Positions 12,007 to 23,375 of a stretch of 64,000 nt of DNA are shown here, piece by piece. Where the stretch lies: the NCBI RefSeq assembly GCF_018143015.1, contig NC_054741.1, positions 63,896,697 through 63,960,696 of the forward strand, in the 5' to 3' direction. The notes beneath the pieces were generated by a model, which saw only the letters and a program-made list of their open reading frames with translations, was not told where the DNA came from and did no database searches. The translations under genes and the position numbers were made by a program. The first letter of the stretch is position 1. The number at the start of each line of letters is the position of its first letter. This DNA is from Lytechinus variegatus (Eukaryota > Echinodermata > Echinoidea > Temnopleuroida > Toxopneustidae).

Positions 12007-12055
12007 AGGAATATTTTACAATTGCGCAAAAGAACCTATACATGTTCCACCATTC

Positions 12056-13891
12056 TCAGTAGAATATATATAATTTATTAGGGGTGCAGAAAGCGAGCTC
12101 TCCTGAGAGATACTGCTGAAGACAATACCACTGTCTCTCGGGCTTCTCGATCTTGCAATTTTCAACAAGGTACCGAATGCGCTTCAGCTCGTTGGTGTAC
12201 TCACCAATGCTTACCAATCCTGATTCATGAGTGACTTTGGCGATCAGGATAGTATTCCGCTGAGATACAGCAGGGTAAAGTCCTTCATGACGTGATTTGT
12301 ATGTATGTTTCACAACACCTTGTTTGTCAATTAATCGTAATGTGTTATAAAAGAACTGTGATGAAACGATCAGTGAATCGTTGTATATTCTGATTTGATG
12401 AGGTTCATATCCATGGCACGGTATCTCTGCTTCTACATTCCCTTCTGATGAGAATACCTGGATCTTCTTGGCTTTCCTGTAGCTTACATAGATCCGATCA
12501 TCACTGTCAACAGTAAGGTCAGCAGATTCACCTTCATCAACACCAAGAGTATTGAATGCTAAGTTCATATTTGTGTACTCTGGTGTGTACAGTGCGATCT
12601 TGTTTGATCGATCAAGTACAACACATCTACCATCAGAGAAGAACTCTAATCCAGAAATGGTAACCTCTTTGAGAACCGACTGCTGGGGTTGACCATCAGC
12701 AGAAATGACATCTATGCCACCCGCCGAACTTCCCACTGCCATTCCCCCGTCTGGTGTACAAACCATTGTGTTCATGCTATTATTTCTGGGCAATACAATG
12801 TGAACTCCGGTTACATAGACAATCTTACCAAGTTCTAATGTATTATTTTCAACGTTCCTCTCAAAGCTGACATTTTTTATCTCTTTGCTCGATTTTCTTG
12901 GCTTCTCGTAGTCAGGACCTTTTTCATTGAGGACCTCGTTTAAGTCTTCACATAAAGTTTCATTTACAGCCAAAGAATCTATATCAAATGGTACCTTCGA
13001 TCTATACATGACCATACCAGCTATGGTGTTTAAGTGAAAGAAGTGCTGTACTACAGATTTCTTCATTTCTTCCAGAGCTTTGTCGACACATTTAGCCTTA
13101 TCATTGACTTCACCAATTAGTTTGTTTTTCTTCTCTGCCAAATGCAAGACCAAGTCGTCATGTGCTTCCGTGATTTTGTCTGCACACTGTTTCTGAGCTA
13201 TCCTCACACGTACCCTCTCAACATCAATGAAATTAATATACTTCTGTAAGCAAGAACCCTTGTGGTCAACTTTGGACTTCAATTCTTTCATACGCTCTTC
13301 ATGGCTGCGCTCGTAAGCATCTGGCCTGACGATCTGATGTCTTTCCCCCGCATGGTCAGCAACAACGCACCTGAAGCATACAAATTCTCTGCAGCTGGAA
13401 CAGAAACACTCCTCGTCTTCTTTTGGGTGTTTCTTGCATTTCTGGAATTTATGCACTGGTACCTTCACTGATGAGATCTCACTCATGGCTATGACTTTAT
13501 GTCTTTCAAAGTCTTTGCTTTGAGTGTGTTTTTTGTGACATGTGGTACAGAGGTACTTGCCACAGTCTTGGCAGTACACAACAGCATGTGGATTATCGTC
13601 GGATTTACAATTTGTGCAAGGCTGGTGTTGTTTCTTCATGTCCTCTATAAGATTCCTTAAAGCTAGATTTGTTGATAGCTTGCTGACATCTTGGTTTGGG
13701 ACGTTGGTTTCAGTTCTGCAGACAGGGCATCGTATCCTCTGGTTATTTTCATGTGAAAATTTCAAGAGTTTGTCTAGACAGCCTTTGCAGTAGGTGTGAG
13801 AACATGGTAGGATCTTTGGATCAGTGTAGGTAGAGGCACAAATAGAACACTCCAGGCTCTGGGCAATGGTATATTCTAGGGCGGTAGCCAT
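12056..13891 (-). CDS. TRIM-family protein with both B-boxes and NHL-like propeller (TRIM-2)
   Basis: The frame is open from 13939, but the ATG at 13891 is preferred. It sits in AACCATGG, the position conserved in TRIM-1 and TRIM-3, while the 16 extra residues upstream are hydrophobic and lie across a likely splice acceptor. The protein is 611 residues. It has a RING (C15, C18, C30, H32, C35, C38, C55, C58), B-box1 (C92, C95, C107, C110, C115, C118, H122, H131) and B-box2 (C152, H155, C164, C167, C172, C175, H180, H185). A coiled coil (about 195-295) and a C-terminal propeller follow. The expected role is a ubiquitin ligase whose propeller recognises the substrate. Relative to the other two copies it contains about 66 more residues, almost exactly the B-box1 module. 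It keeps all zinc ligands, so it appears functional. It is on the same strand as the other two genes. Confidence 0.92.
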   Translation of the reverse strand: MATALEYTIAQSLECSICASTYTDPKILPCSHTYCKGCLDKLLKFSHENNQRIRCPVCRTETNVPNQDVSKLSTNLALRNLIEDMKKQHQPCTNCKSDDNPHAVVYCQDCGKYLCTTCHKKHTQSKDFERHKVIAMSEISSVKVPVHKFQKCKKHPKEDEECFCSSCREFVCFRCVVADHAGERHQIVRPDAYERSHEERMKELKSKVDHKGSCLQKYINFIDVERVRVRIAQKQCADKITEAHDDLVLHLAEKKNKLIGEVNDKAKCVDKALEEMKKSVVQHFFHLNTIAGMVMYRSKVPFDIDSLAVNETLCEDLNEVLNEKGPDYEKPRKSSKEIKNVSFERNVENNTLELGKIVYVTGVHIVLPRNNSMNTMVCTPDGGMAVGSSAGGIDVISADGQPQQSVLKEVTISGLEFFSDGRCVVLDRSNKIALYTPEYTNMNLAFNTLGVDEGESADLTVDSDDRIYVSYRKAKKIQVFSSEGNVEAEIPCHGYEPHQIRIYNDSLIVSSQFFYNTLRLIDKQGVVKHTYKSRHEGLYPAVSQRNTILIAKVTHESGLVSIGEYTNELKRIRYLVENCKIEKPERQWYCLQQYLSGELAFCTPNKLYIFY

Positions 13892-14239
13892 GGTTAGGAA
13901 CTCTAAAAAGATATAAAGGAAAGACATAACCAAAACCATTTATATACTGTACAAATACAATAGTGTGGTCTTTCGTTCATTTGTGATAATAACGTAGATT
14001 TTCTCAGAAGAACAATTTAATATAGGGATCCTTATCTCATGCCCCCTGTCATGGTACTCTCATCAGTGTAAGCCTTCTAGTCATAATGAGAAAAGGGGTC
14101 ACTAGTCATATGAACCATAAGTCATAATGCAAGACGAGGGTCACTATTCATAATTGACCATAAGGGTCTTTGATAATAAGGATTGCTGGTCATAATCAAC
14201 AAGGAGGGTCAGTATTCGAGACGACTTGGTACACAAAAA
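13892..14239. other. 5' flank of TRIM-2
   Basis: The first 30 bases hold a pyrimidine tract and acceptor-like TTTTTAG on the minus strand. The rest contains loosely repeated phrases around GTCATAAT (14075-14200) but no recognised promoter element. Confidence 0.4.
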
Positions 14240-14345
14240 TAAGAACAGATACGCTTCTCTCTTTTCTGCCAGAAAAAAAAAATTCATCCCGTGGCATGAT
14301 GATCCTCATCATATAAGGGGGTGTGGATCTGAGAAAAATATTGTA
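14240..14345 (-). repeat. Stray copy of the TRIM-1/TRIM-3 3' flank
   Basis: Phrases TTTTCTGCCAGAAAAAA, CATCCCGTGGCATGAT and GATCCTCATCATATAAGGGG match the sequence downstream of TRIM-3 (32500-32580) and TRIM-1 (3225-3300). Here it lies upstream of TRIM-2 with no TRIM gene attached. The simplest reading is that a TRIM-1/3-like gene once stood to the right and was deleted. Confidence 0.55.
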
Positions 14346-14437
14346 TAAATAGTGATCCTTATGAATACTATGACTAGCGGTCCTTCTGACTAGTGAGTAT
14401 TATGAATAGCGGGAGCCACTCTCATCATGTGCGTGTA

Positions 14438-14600
14438 TGCATTGGGAGAGAAAAAAGAAAAAAAGGGGGGGGGGAGAAAAATAATGGTAAAGAGAGGAGG
14501 AAAAATAAGAGGGTATATGCGGGTGGGAGGATGTGCTATGTAGGGTGGGGTGTGTGCGTGGGGGGTAGGCTGTGTATACATACATGTGTGAAAGAGACAG
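14438..14600 (+). repeat. Polypurine and G-rich tract
   Basis: Almost all A and G (GGGAGAGAAAAAAGAAAAAA, then G and GGTGGG runs). The open frames on both strands here are low-complexity. The sequence has no counterpart in copy B. Confidence 0.6.
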
Positions 14601-14769
14601 AGAGAGGTGTCCATGGGGGTAAGTGAGGATGTGTGTTGTGCGTATATGTTTAATGCCTCCATGATGAGAAGTTACAGTGGTTAATGCAAGCCAATAAAGT
14701 TAATGCAATGTTAATGCAAGCCAATAAAACCAACATCTTAGAACGAAAGGCTGCATTTTTATACGATGA

Positions 14770-16324
14770 GCCGGTTTTTTCAAGGAATAACGAGTTAGCA
14801 AAGCGAGTGAGCAAGACATTTTCTTAAATTAATTATCGATTTCATCATGACATTGTTAGGTGATTTTTTTTTTAAATTGCTTCTCATGTGTGAGAAAATG
14901 AGGAATATAGTGTGCACCAATGCAGACAAAACAAGAGGTTCGACTCATGGATCTCTCAATTAACGTGATCTAATTTAATTGGAAGTGCATGCCGAAACTG
15001 CAAAAAAATCCAACATTTGTTTTAAAATTTCTTTCGATCCCCTTTTAGGAGCACGAAAATGTATTGTACATAATTTATATGTTACATATTAATGTTTCTG
15101 TTAAACAGTTTGCTTAGAATATCTCATGGAGCATGGCTGCTGTCAAGTGTCATGGTATCTTATCACCATTTAATTATGAATTTTAATCACGTTTTATTGT
15201 ATTGTTTTTAATCAAATCAGACATTGAGATGTGGAATCAGAAAAGGACGGGTAAGTGTGTCCCACAACGTGACGATTGAAGGCAATGACATAGTGTAACG
15301 TGATTGATTAAAGCTAAAAAATTGTGGGGTTTTTATTCTTGAAAAGTTTTAAAGTCAGTCTGTACGTGTCATGGTAATATTTGAAATACTTGATTGTATT
15401 TTTTAAGACCGCTCACTAACAATTAGTACAGTTTAGATCTAGTAAGACTTGCATATCTAAATGTGAGCTTTTATGGAGAAATATCACATGCATCTAAATG
15501 TGTTTTGAAATCACTACTATTAAGTTACCCTTTCAGATGATTGTTCTCCATATATTTTATAATAGGGAGCGTGATAATAATTCAATTTTTTTTCAATACC
15601 TCTTCGGAAATGAAGAAAAATCAAGGAAGATTACAGAATAGGTCTAGGTGTTTATGTGCATCATCTTATTCATTACTTATTTTTGTAAAGTTTGTGGATT
15701 TGAAGATTTCCCTAGAATTTGCAGTAATTCAACTTTGAAGAACCACACTGCAAAATTAGTTAATCAGGACTAAATAAGCCTACCATTCTTTATTCCATTT
15801 AATTCTTGATTATGAATGACCCTCTCCTCGTTCCCGATTTATCTACTGTCCCTGTCCGAAAGAAAACGAATAAAAGAATGGAATAAATAAATGATTAAAT
15901 GAATGAATGAATAAATTATGGGTTTTGAAAGGCAAATTCACCAGTTTTCTATAAGATCATGAAATACCGGGAAGAATCGGTCGCAATTAACATTACAAAG
16001 CCCACAATCCAACCCCTTGGCTGATATTATGTTTATGCTTCTTTACGTACAATATTCTTTCATTCCGATCCTAAATGACGTCTTAAGCGGTATCGGACCA
16101 GCACTGTTGATAAGTCACGTACTATTATTTTTCTTTTTCTTATGTTTATCCACTTTGCTCAGAATGCTTTATGAAACATGGCCGCTGTCAATAAGTGCCA
16201 CGTTATCTAAATTATCGCATTATAAATCCCCATTAATCGTTTTATATTTATCAAATGGTAATGAGATCACAAGGGGACGGAGGAGTCTTGCTATTTTTAA
16301 CAGATTACAAGATGTGAGGGACTA
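14770..16324. repeat. Segmental duplication, copy A block 1
   Basis: This block matches 44960-46650 in order and orientation. Shared phrases include GCGAGTGAGCAAG, CTCATGGATCTCTCAA, TTTCTTTCGATCCC and CAGATTACAAGATGTGAG. Inside the block, a sub-unit around CAGAAT/TAGAATATCTCATGGAGCATG occurs twice (15105-15265 and 16150-16300), as in copy B (45258-45415 and 46470-46625). An older tandem duplication therefore preceded the large one. No coding frame is conserved between the copies. Confidence 0.65.
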
Positions 16325-18973
16325 AAGTTATACCAACTTTTCCCCCAATCAGTTCCTCTTTTATCACGTTCTTTGTAAACAATTATGAACCACCTTTTCA
16401 TATTAATTCATACATATTGTATGCATATTCCAACTCTTCCTCTAATCATTGAGTAGCTCCATACTCTAATGTTGATCTAATATGCACAAGCCAAAAGCGA
16501 TGACGTGCTTTTTCAATAAAGTTACTCAGATTAGGACATATATTACTTTTGTTATTATGTTAATAGCAATAACTTGATGGAAAAGTAGGAGAAAAATCAA
16601 AATTTATGATGATTGATATTACTACAAATGCGTTAGTTGTCGCTATTACCTTACTAAGTGGCGAAATTCCCAATTTGGGCTTTAATTATTCTCAGCACTA
16701 GCGTACCTATGGTAAGCAGGGGGATGGCAGTCTGCCCCCCCCCCTGACGAGTTACAACCCATGCAAAGGACGTATCCCTGCCCCCTGACGAGCTTGAATA
16801 CCTGTATTGCCCCCCTGAGCAGCTTGAAGACCTTTTTTTTTTGCTTGTCAAATTTTTTGGCGGACGGTTTTGCCCCCCCCCCCCTGTGGAATCTCAGTGA
16901 TCTTATTTGATATGTAAAGAGCAACAAATGTTTTTACTATTTTCTGTTTAGTCAGACTTTAAACATCTTTTTATTTCTTTTATCTTTCGTTTTAAAACAA
17001 ATATAATTGCCCACGCGAATAATTCATCAATATGTTGAATTATCTATATGCAAGAGACCATAGCCACCGAGCGCTGGGACATATTGCGTTTTCGAGAGAG
17101 AAACTTATTTTTTATGCATTTGTAGTTTTATTTATACAGGATAGCATTGTCAGTTCTGTAACTGCTTCCACAACGGCCCTGCCCGTTAGCGCTTTTCAAA
17201 TATAATCAAGTGATCGGGTATTGAATTTGAACTTAAAATTGTGACGAATAAGTAATGGGGAGAGTTGTTCACAAGTGACATCACACATCTTTGTCGCATT
17301 GTCAATTTGCTATCTTCATAGCATTAGTGATCGCAATATTCAAATGCTCATAACTTTCTCATTATTTGTCCGATTTTTCTCAAACTTTCGTTGATCTGTT
17401 TCTTTGATTTTTCTGTTATCACACAAGCTATCTTGTTCCAATGGTTTCATTCTCCTTTAATGGAACATTTTTGATAACTTAGGATTATCAATATTTACGT
17501 ATTTTGATAATGATTAAACAACTTCTACGAAGAGAAAAAGTCACTCACTGTACTCGTTTGGACGCAGGGTGTTTTGAAAGTAAAAATGTTCGATACGTTG
17601 TTAAGTGAGGTGCAAAAATTAAGCTACCCTATACTCGGTATATTTAATAAACTGACGTACAGATGAGGAACATGGGGCCACCCCCCCCCCCCAAAAAAAA
17701 GGGAAAATTGTTTCACGACCAAGAGAAATGGAGGAAGGGAGGGAATGAAAGGAAAAAGGGTGAAATATGATATATTCTTTCTGAATATTAAGTCAAATTT
17801 ATTACAAAATTCAATTTTGTAAAATTCGATTTTTTTAATACTCTTTTTAAAGGTCAAAATAGACTGTGTAGCGTTTTTCGGTCTTTCAAAAAAATTTAGC
17901 TGTCGCTTCGCGCTCTCAATCACTATTGAGATACATATCTCATGTCATATTTGTTTGGGGATTTTTTAATGGAAATACTAGCACAACAATGGCCATTATT
18001 GACCAAGAGCCAAAAAAAAACCCGGTCATATCATGGAACAGGCAATGGCATCATGAGGTAAAAATTTTGAGGGGGCTATATGGTGTATCGGGAAAAAAAT
18101 AAAAATGCTAGTGAGCGAAGAGATCGAGCAAAGATTTTGACATTTCTATTAAAAAAAATCAAATTTTGTAATAGATTTTGAAATAATGTTAAAAAGAAAA
18201 ATCGTAATTCATCTTTCTCTCCTTTTTTGTAAGCCACGGTGAATAGGATTTTTGTCATGATTCTGCAGATCAGGGCGAAGCTCTATATGCTCGAGGGGGC
18301 TAGTATCGCGCGTGTCCCTAGCGAGCGAAAAAGAAATCACCTTTTCATGAGAATCTAACATGAAGATAGATTTTGACGCGATATTCAGGAAAATATGATA
18401 CACTTTCCCTTTGCTTTTCTTTTCTTTCTTTCCTCCTTTTTTGTGTTTGGTTGTAGAACTTTTAGGAGCCATGGTCCAAACTCATACATACAACAATGCT
18501 ATGTGGGTGGGGTCCGTGGCGGAGCCCCGAAACCCCTCTTTATTTTAAAGCCATTTTAAAGCCCCAGGACCTCTTGATATTAAAACATTTTCAAACCTTA
18601 CAGATGGCCACTAATTTTAATCAAATTGCGTGTATATTTATATGGCTTTCACACAACGCATAAATTCAATGCAGTTGTGTACCTTAATTATCCAATTATT
18701 TGGAGGGGCACACCATATAAAAATGTGGGAAAATTTGTAAAAAGTCACCAGCGAGCGAAGCGAGCCAGAAAGAAAACGGCCTTTTGAAATGACTTTTATA
18801 TCATATCAAATATTATGTCATATATATTTTTTTTCATTCATCTCATTTCGCTGCTTCGTTTATTTTCTTTTATTTCCCCTTGGCTGTGAAACCACCCCCC
18901 CCGTGCGCCAGCGCTTCAACGCAAAGTTTAATGCAGGAAGGGTCAATAGAGGGGCCGTTATTGAGCTATTTAA
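16325..18973. other. Intergenic DNA with decayed hAT-like fragments
   Basis: At 16690-16905 a C-run-rich fragment beginning CACTAGCGTACCTATGG resembles hAT-type ends but lacks a matching right end. Around 17225-17480 there is a half of a TTAA-type element (CTCATAACTTTCTCATTATT). At 18060-18400 and 18700-18780 are the phrases AGCGAGCGAAGCGAGC and AGATTTTGAAATAATG that recur near 46840-46920. No gene. Confidence 0.4.
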
Positions 18974-19672
18974 AGGTCAAGTACACCCCAGAAAATTGTT
19001 GACTGGAAATTATAAAAACAGGCATAACGCTGAAAATTTCATCAAAATTGGATGTAAAATAAGAAAGTTATGACATTTTTAAGTTTCGCTTATTTTTCAC
19101 ATAACAGTGATATGCAAATGAGAAAGTCGATGATGTCCCTCACTCACTATTTGTTTTGTGTTGTTGTTAGTTTGAATTATACAATATTTCAATTTTTACA
19201 CATTTGACAAGGATCAATTAAACTGTTAAGATGATGCTCATTCTTCATGTTCAAGGGGGGAATAAAATTTGTTTTACTTGACAATGGGGAGAAAATTATA
19301 ATTTTCATATAAAATATATAATAAAATACATAAGTAATAGTGAGTCTATGACGTCATCAGTCTGCTCATTTGCATACAGACCAAGGGCCTGGTACACAAA
19401 ACTTAGCAATGATCTTAAAACAATTTTCTACGATTGATTCTATATTAACTACAATGTACTATCAATCGTCAAAATCAAGCGTACGATCAATCGCTAACCT
19501 TCGTGTTACGGGAGCCAGGATGTGCATATAACTGTTTCGCGAAATTAAGCGAAAATTTGAAATGTCATAACTTTCTTATTTTACATCCGATTTTGATGAA
19601 ATTTTCAGTGTTATGCTTGTATGATTTTCTGCTTATATTTAGATCAACGTTTTCTTGGGGTGGACTTGTCCT
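18974..19672. mobile_element. TTAA-flanked Kolobok-like non-autonomous element
   Basis: The element begins AGGTCAAGTACACCCCAG and ends GGGGTGGACTTGTCCT, flanked by TTAA (18970-18973 and 19673-19676). The arms continue inward through TTTCATCAAAATTGGATGT and its complement, so much of the 699 bp is palindromic. TTAA target duplications with termini starting in two purines are typical of Kolobok; that assignment is inference, and piggyBac is the alternative. Related copies are at 57836-58371, 60526-61119 and 63067-63660. Confidence 0.78.
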
Positions 19673-19772
19673 TTAAATGCTACAGATGAAGCGCCCCCAC
19701 TGCACGGGGTCTTGAACAGAGCCCCCGATAGCTTTGGAGATTTAGCAAGTCTACGATAGACTTTCAGACGAC

Positions 19773-20015
19773 ATTATGCTATATACCATCCATCTTTCTT
19801 TTCCCTTTCGATGTTTTTTTGCTTCATGTCAAAAACTTTATTATGTCCGTTTCAATGCCATTTTCAAACAAACGTTTTCATTAAATCCATACCTCTACTG
19901 TAAAACACTCATTGCGACCATGAACATTATAAAAAATCTTTACTTACAACCCCCCCCCCCCCCCACACACACACACACACAAACACCCTTGACAAATCTT
20001 GGTTACGGGCCTGTT
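19773..20015. repeat. Segmental duplication, copy A block 2a
   Basis: The part around CTGTAAAACACTCATTG...CTTGGTTACGGGCCT matches 52076-52172. It contains a C-run followed by an ACACAC microsatellite (19948-19980). The copy is interrupted on the right by the MITE at 20016. Confidence 0.55.
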
Positions 20016-20182
20016 GGGTGTTTCATAAGGCTGTTCGTAAAGTTACGAACGTCTTTACGTACGACTGGAACATGTTCTCAGGTCATATCTCAATTACATA
20101 GGGATATCACATGGCACAAGAAAGGATCACCAGTCGTGCGTAAAGTCATTCGTATCTTACGAACAACTTTATGAAACACCCA
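20016..20182. mobile_element. 167-bp palindromic MITE with 6-bp target duplication
   Basis: The ends are GGGTGTTTCATAAGGCTGTT and its complement ending TTTATGAAACACCCA. The flanks are CCTGTT (20010-20015) and CCTGGT (20183-20188), a one-mismatch 6-bp duplication. Copy B reads straight through at 52166-52181, an empty site. A sister copy is at 58446-60383, itself split by a hAT element. Confidence 0.75.
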
Positions 20183-20293
20183 CCTGGTCTAGACTATAGT
20201 ATGGTCCAAGACACCGAGAACTTTTGGTCTTGAACAGAGTATATTTCAGTGATTATATTAAAGAAAATATATAAATAATCGATCAAATTCATT

Positions 20294-20575
20294 GGAGCGT
20301 TGTGGCCCAGTGGAGTAGTCTCCGGACTCTGAAACAGAGGGTCGTGGGTTCGAATCCAAGCCATTGCGTAATTTCCTTCAGCAAGAAATTGATCCACAAT
20401 GTGCTGCACTCAACCCAGGTGAGGTAAATGGGTACCTGGCAGGAATTTATTCCTTGAAACGCAGCGCGCGTAACAGCTGCACTGCTAAAGCCAGGGTAAT
20501 TATGCTGCATATACTGTAGAGCGCTTAGAGACTTCTGACAAAGTAAGTATTAAGCGCTGTATAAGCAAGTATAAT
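20294..20575 (+). mobile_element. tRNA-derived SINE
   Basis: A tRNA-like head carries box A (TGGCCCAGTGG) and box B (GGTTCGAATCC), followed by a tRNA-unrelated body (CAGGTGAGGTAAATGGGTAC) and an AT-rich tail. AATTCATT-like direct repeats flank it. The matching place in copy B (52261-52280) has no insertion. It shares head and body with the SINE at 27540-27785. Sea urchin SURF1 is a known tRNA-derived family of this kind; identity with it is not claimed. Confidence 0.8.
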
Positions 20576-21219
20576 TATAATTCATTTGTTAAGGAAAAAA
20601 TTGTGAACTGCTTACGTGATGTGGAGATAGAGATAACGTCAATCACCGGCTTCGAAGTGAATTGCTACCATACACACAATACAACTAATCAAGAAATATT
20701 TAAATTCTCTCATAGCAGTCAAACAATTTCACGAAGGATCTCTAGTTCATGCCTTGCTCACTGCATACAGCTCAAACTTATTGCAAGAATCAAGAAATAA
20801 GTTATTGACATTTGGCAATCCCGAATCACAATTCCAACATTGTCTAATCATGAAGGTCCATGGTCCAATCCATGCAGTTCTAGATGATATTCAAGAATAG
20901 AAGTTCGAATCTCAACATCAAATAACCCCATGAGCCGATTCAACATGTTCAAGGAGAATAAGACGAATCGTTCTCACTCTACAACTTCCGTTATTAGACG
21001 CTTTAAATCTGAAAATTCCATCTGTACAATTATGATCATGTATTTCCCATTTGTATTGTGTATGTATATGCTTGTGTACTTTGTTTTTTTTATGAGTTTA
21101 AAGGTATTGTTTAACTTTGTGAGCAGCCGATTAAAAAAATTATCAAACCAAGGAGAAACATGTGTACAAGTGCATGTATTAGAACTAATAAAGCCTGAAA
21201 ACAACCATTATTGAGAATG
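20576..21219. repeat. Segmental duplication, copy A block 2b
   Basis: Matches 52285-52800 through phrases such as TTACGTGATG, CACGAAGGA, CTCTAGTTCATG and GTCCATGGTCCAATCCATGC. No reading frame is shared between the copies, so this is non-coding duplicated DNA. Confidence 0.6.
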
Positions 21220-21480
21220 AAAAGCTAAAACTACAAGGCAAACCCTGATTTTGTAAATAGGTGTCTTATAGACACCTAAATAGTACAGATAAGTGTATGG
21301 GAATAAATTAAGATTGTGTTTCCGGTCACTTTATATTTATATTTTTGAAGCACTAAATAATTATTTTCGAACGTAATTTTTTCTGGGCTTCATTTTTGTA
21401 ACATATCACAGACACAGGTGACAAGTGTGACCTTTTAGCTCAGTTTTTTTAAAGTCAAACCAATGTTAACCAATCACTTT
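21220..21480. repeat. Dispersed repeat, inverted relative to 62695-63062
   Basis: TTGAGAATGAAAAGCTAAAA through AACCAATGTTAACCAATCAC is the inverse of 62700-62985, and a third, more decayed copy is at 29165-29335. The central phrase AGGTGTCTTATAGACACCT is itself a short palindrome. The homology continues left to about 21085. Superfamily unknown. Confidence 0.6.
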
Positions 21481-22020
21481 AATACATGCAGCGCCCTCGT
21501 GTAAAACAGTATCTGACTTCTGATCGGGAAACCCTGCTCTAAGAATACCAGATAAGTAAGTAAGCAAGTAAATAAATAGATAAATAAATAAATAATGGCT
21601 TAACTCCACTAGCGTGTACGTATTGTGCCAATAACAAAACAGAGGGGCCACTTCGTAGCATATGGCGAAAATATTTAATAAGTTGCGAGCGAGAATTTGG
21701 GCCTTTCAAATAAAAATGTTATTTTTTATAGATTTTGACATATTATTAAAAGATGATCTTTTTGAAAATCGGACTTTTTCCTTTTTATTCAACTTTTACT
21801 GATAACATTCATTTACATGCCTAAAAACACTTTTTCGAAAACACCAACAGAAAGGTAGTTAAATGGATAAAGGGAGAACGTCCTTACCCACTCATCATTT
21901 CTTGGGTATTTTATCATATGAAATCTTTCTTTTTCTCTCATCGAAATGTGAAACACAGTCTTATTCCTCCCTGAAAATATGGAATATAAAAGAAAAGAGA
22001 AATAATCATAATGGATATCC
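21481..22020. repeat. Segmental duplication, copy A block 2c
   Basis: Matches about 52820-53230, including AAAACAGTATCTGACT, the TAAATAAATAAATAA run and the phrase TTGCGAGCGAGA. The A/T-rich (AAATA)n tract is longer in copy B. Confidence 0.5.
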
Positions 22021-22025
22021 TCCGT

Positions 22026-23070
22026 CAGGGGCGGATCCAGCTTTCGCCAATAGGGGGGGGGGCGAAAAATATTTTCATCAAATTTTTTTTCTTGATCGGC
22101 CGCTATAATCCGATTTTTTGGTGGGTTTTTCAGGGGGTAGTCCTAACTATATAGAGACTGAAATTTTAAGTACATATTGTTATAAACAAGATAAGGTATC
22201 TCATGTGGTCGTAATATATAATGCGAGCGCGAAGCGCGAGCTAAAATTCTTTTACATTTTATGTCCTTAGAACTGAAGATTCTGAGCAGTTTTTATAATC
22301 ATGAACAAAGATAAGTATCCAACTAACAATGCGAAGCGCGAGCCGAAATTTTATTATAGTAACGTGAAAAGGGACTCAATTAGGACTGCTTTTAGTGATT
22401 AATGAAGAGGATACAAGTATCACCAATTAAATAATGAGAGTGCGAAGCGCGAGCTCAAAATTTTTGATATTCCGACCTGAATCTTTTTTAAATAAAGAAC
22501 AAGCTGTCGTTTCTCAAACCATTAAATGCGAGCGCAAAGCACGAGCTTATTTTTTATATACTGACATGATAAAGGAGCATTTTGACAAATTTTGGAAAGA
22601 ATTTCCAAAGAGAAGTATCTCATAAGTCAAACAATGCGAGCGCGCAGCACGAGCTGAAAATTTTGATATAACAATTTGTGTAAATCAAACAAAATAATGA
22701 AAGCTTGATGTGCGAGCTAAAATATTGTGTGCAAATTGATTTCAGAACTGGATATATGAAGTGTCATTTAATCCTTTTGCGTGGGATTCATTACACAGAC
22801 AATGCGAGCGCGAAGCGCGAGCGAAAATTCTTATATATAGTCTATATAAAGTCTATTTTCCAATTCTTCCCCTCACCTTTCTCTTGTTTCCTTTCGGGGT
22901 CGGGCCGGCCGCTACGAGGCTGTAAATTACACATCATGGGTATAATACCTCTTTCTTACTTTTCTTTCTGTTTTTCGTAGTTTCTATCAAGATAAAGTAC
23001 ACTTTTTTCTGTAGGTTGTCAAAAATAGGGGGGCCGGGGCCGGCTCGGCCCCCTCCTGGATCCGCGCCTG
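22026..23070. mobile_element. Element with CAGGGGCGGATCCAG ends and 5-bp target duplication
   Basis: The ends are CAGGGGCGGATCCAG and CTGGATCCGCGCCTG, flanked by TCCGT on both sides (22021-22025 and 23071-23075). The 1045-bp interior has no transposase. It contains seven copies of the hairpin-like motif GCGAGCGCGAAGCGCGAGC (intact or varied), about 70-110 bases apart, each followed by sequence like TAAAATT. The copy at 25014-26054 is closely similar throughout. The ends resemble hAT termini, but the 5-bp duplication is short for hAT; a short-duplication hAT group is possible. Confidence 0.82.
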
Positions 23071-23366
23071 TCCGTGTTGCTCATGTAATTGCCTTGGGAA
23101 TAGAAAACGAGAATTTAAAACGTCATAACTTTCTTAATGCCCGATTTTAATGAAATTTCATTTTTTTCATTTTCTGTATTTATTCGAATCAACTTTTTTT
23201 TTTTTTTTGGGGGGGGGTTGAATTTGCCCTATAAGGTAGACTGAAAGTTCTCAAATCTTAAATAGCTGCCAATGTACTGAAAGCACAGGGGCCGCGGAAA
23301 CGGTTGTGAAAGTGGGGGCTGAGCCGAAAGTGAAGGACTGACCATGTAAAAAATCACAATCAGATG
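23071..23366. other. Intergenic DNA with half of a TTAA-type element
   Basis: At 23100-23235 the phrases AAAACGTCATAACTTTCTTA and TTGAATTTGCCCT recall one arm of the Kolobok-like elements, with no partner arm. Nothing else recognised. Confidence 0.4.
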
Positions 23367-23375
23367 TTCATTTTT

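Noticed and set aside
14390-14662. Overlapping open frames on both strands
   Set aside because: Produced by the polypurine/G-rich tract and not present in copy B.
20294-20365. tRNA gene
   Set aside because: Boxes A and B are good, but the cloverleaf stems do not close well, and a tRNA-unrelated body and AT tail follow as in the copy at 27540. It is a SINE head. The same applies at 42280-42355.
22216-22820. CRISPR-like array: a short palindromic repeat at regular spacing with differing spacers
   Set aside because: The host is a eukaryote, the repeat lies within bounded transposons whose copies share the same spacers, repeats vary in sequence, and there are no cas genes.
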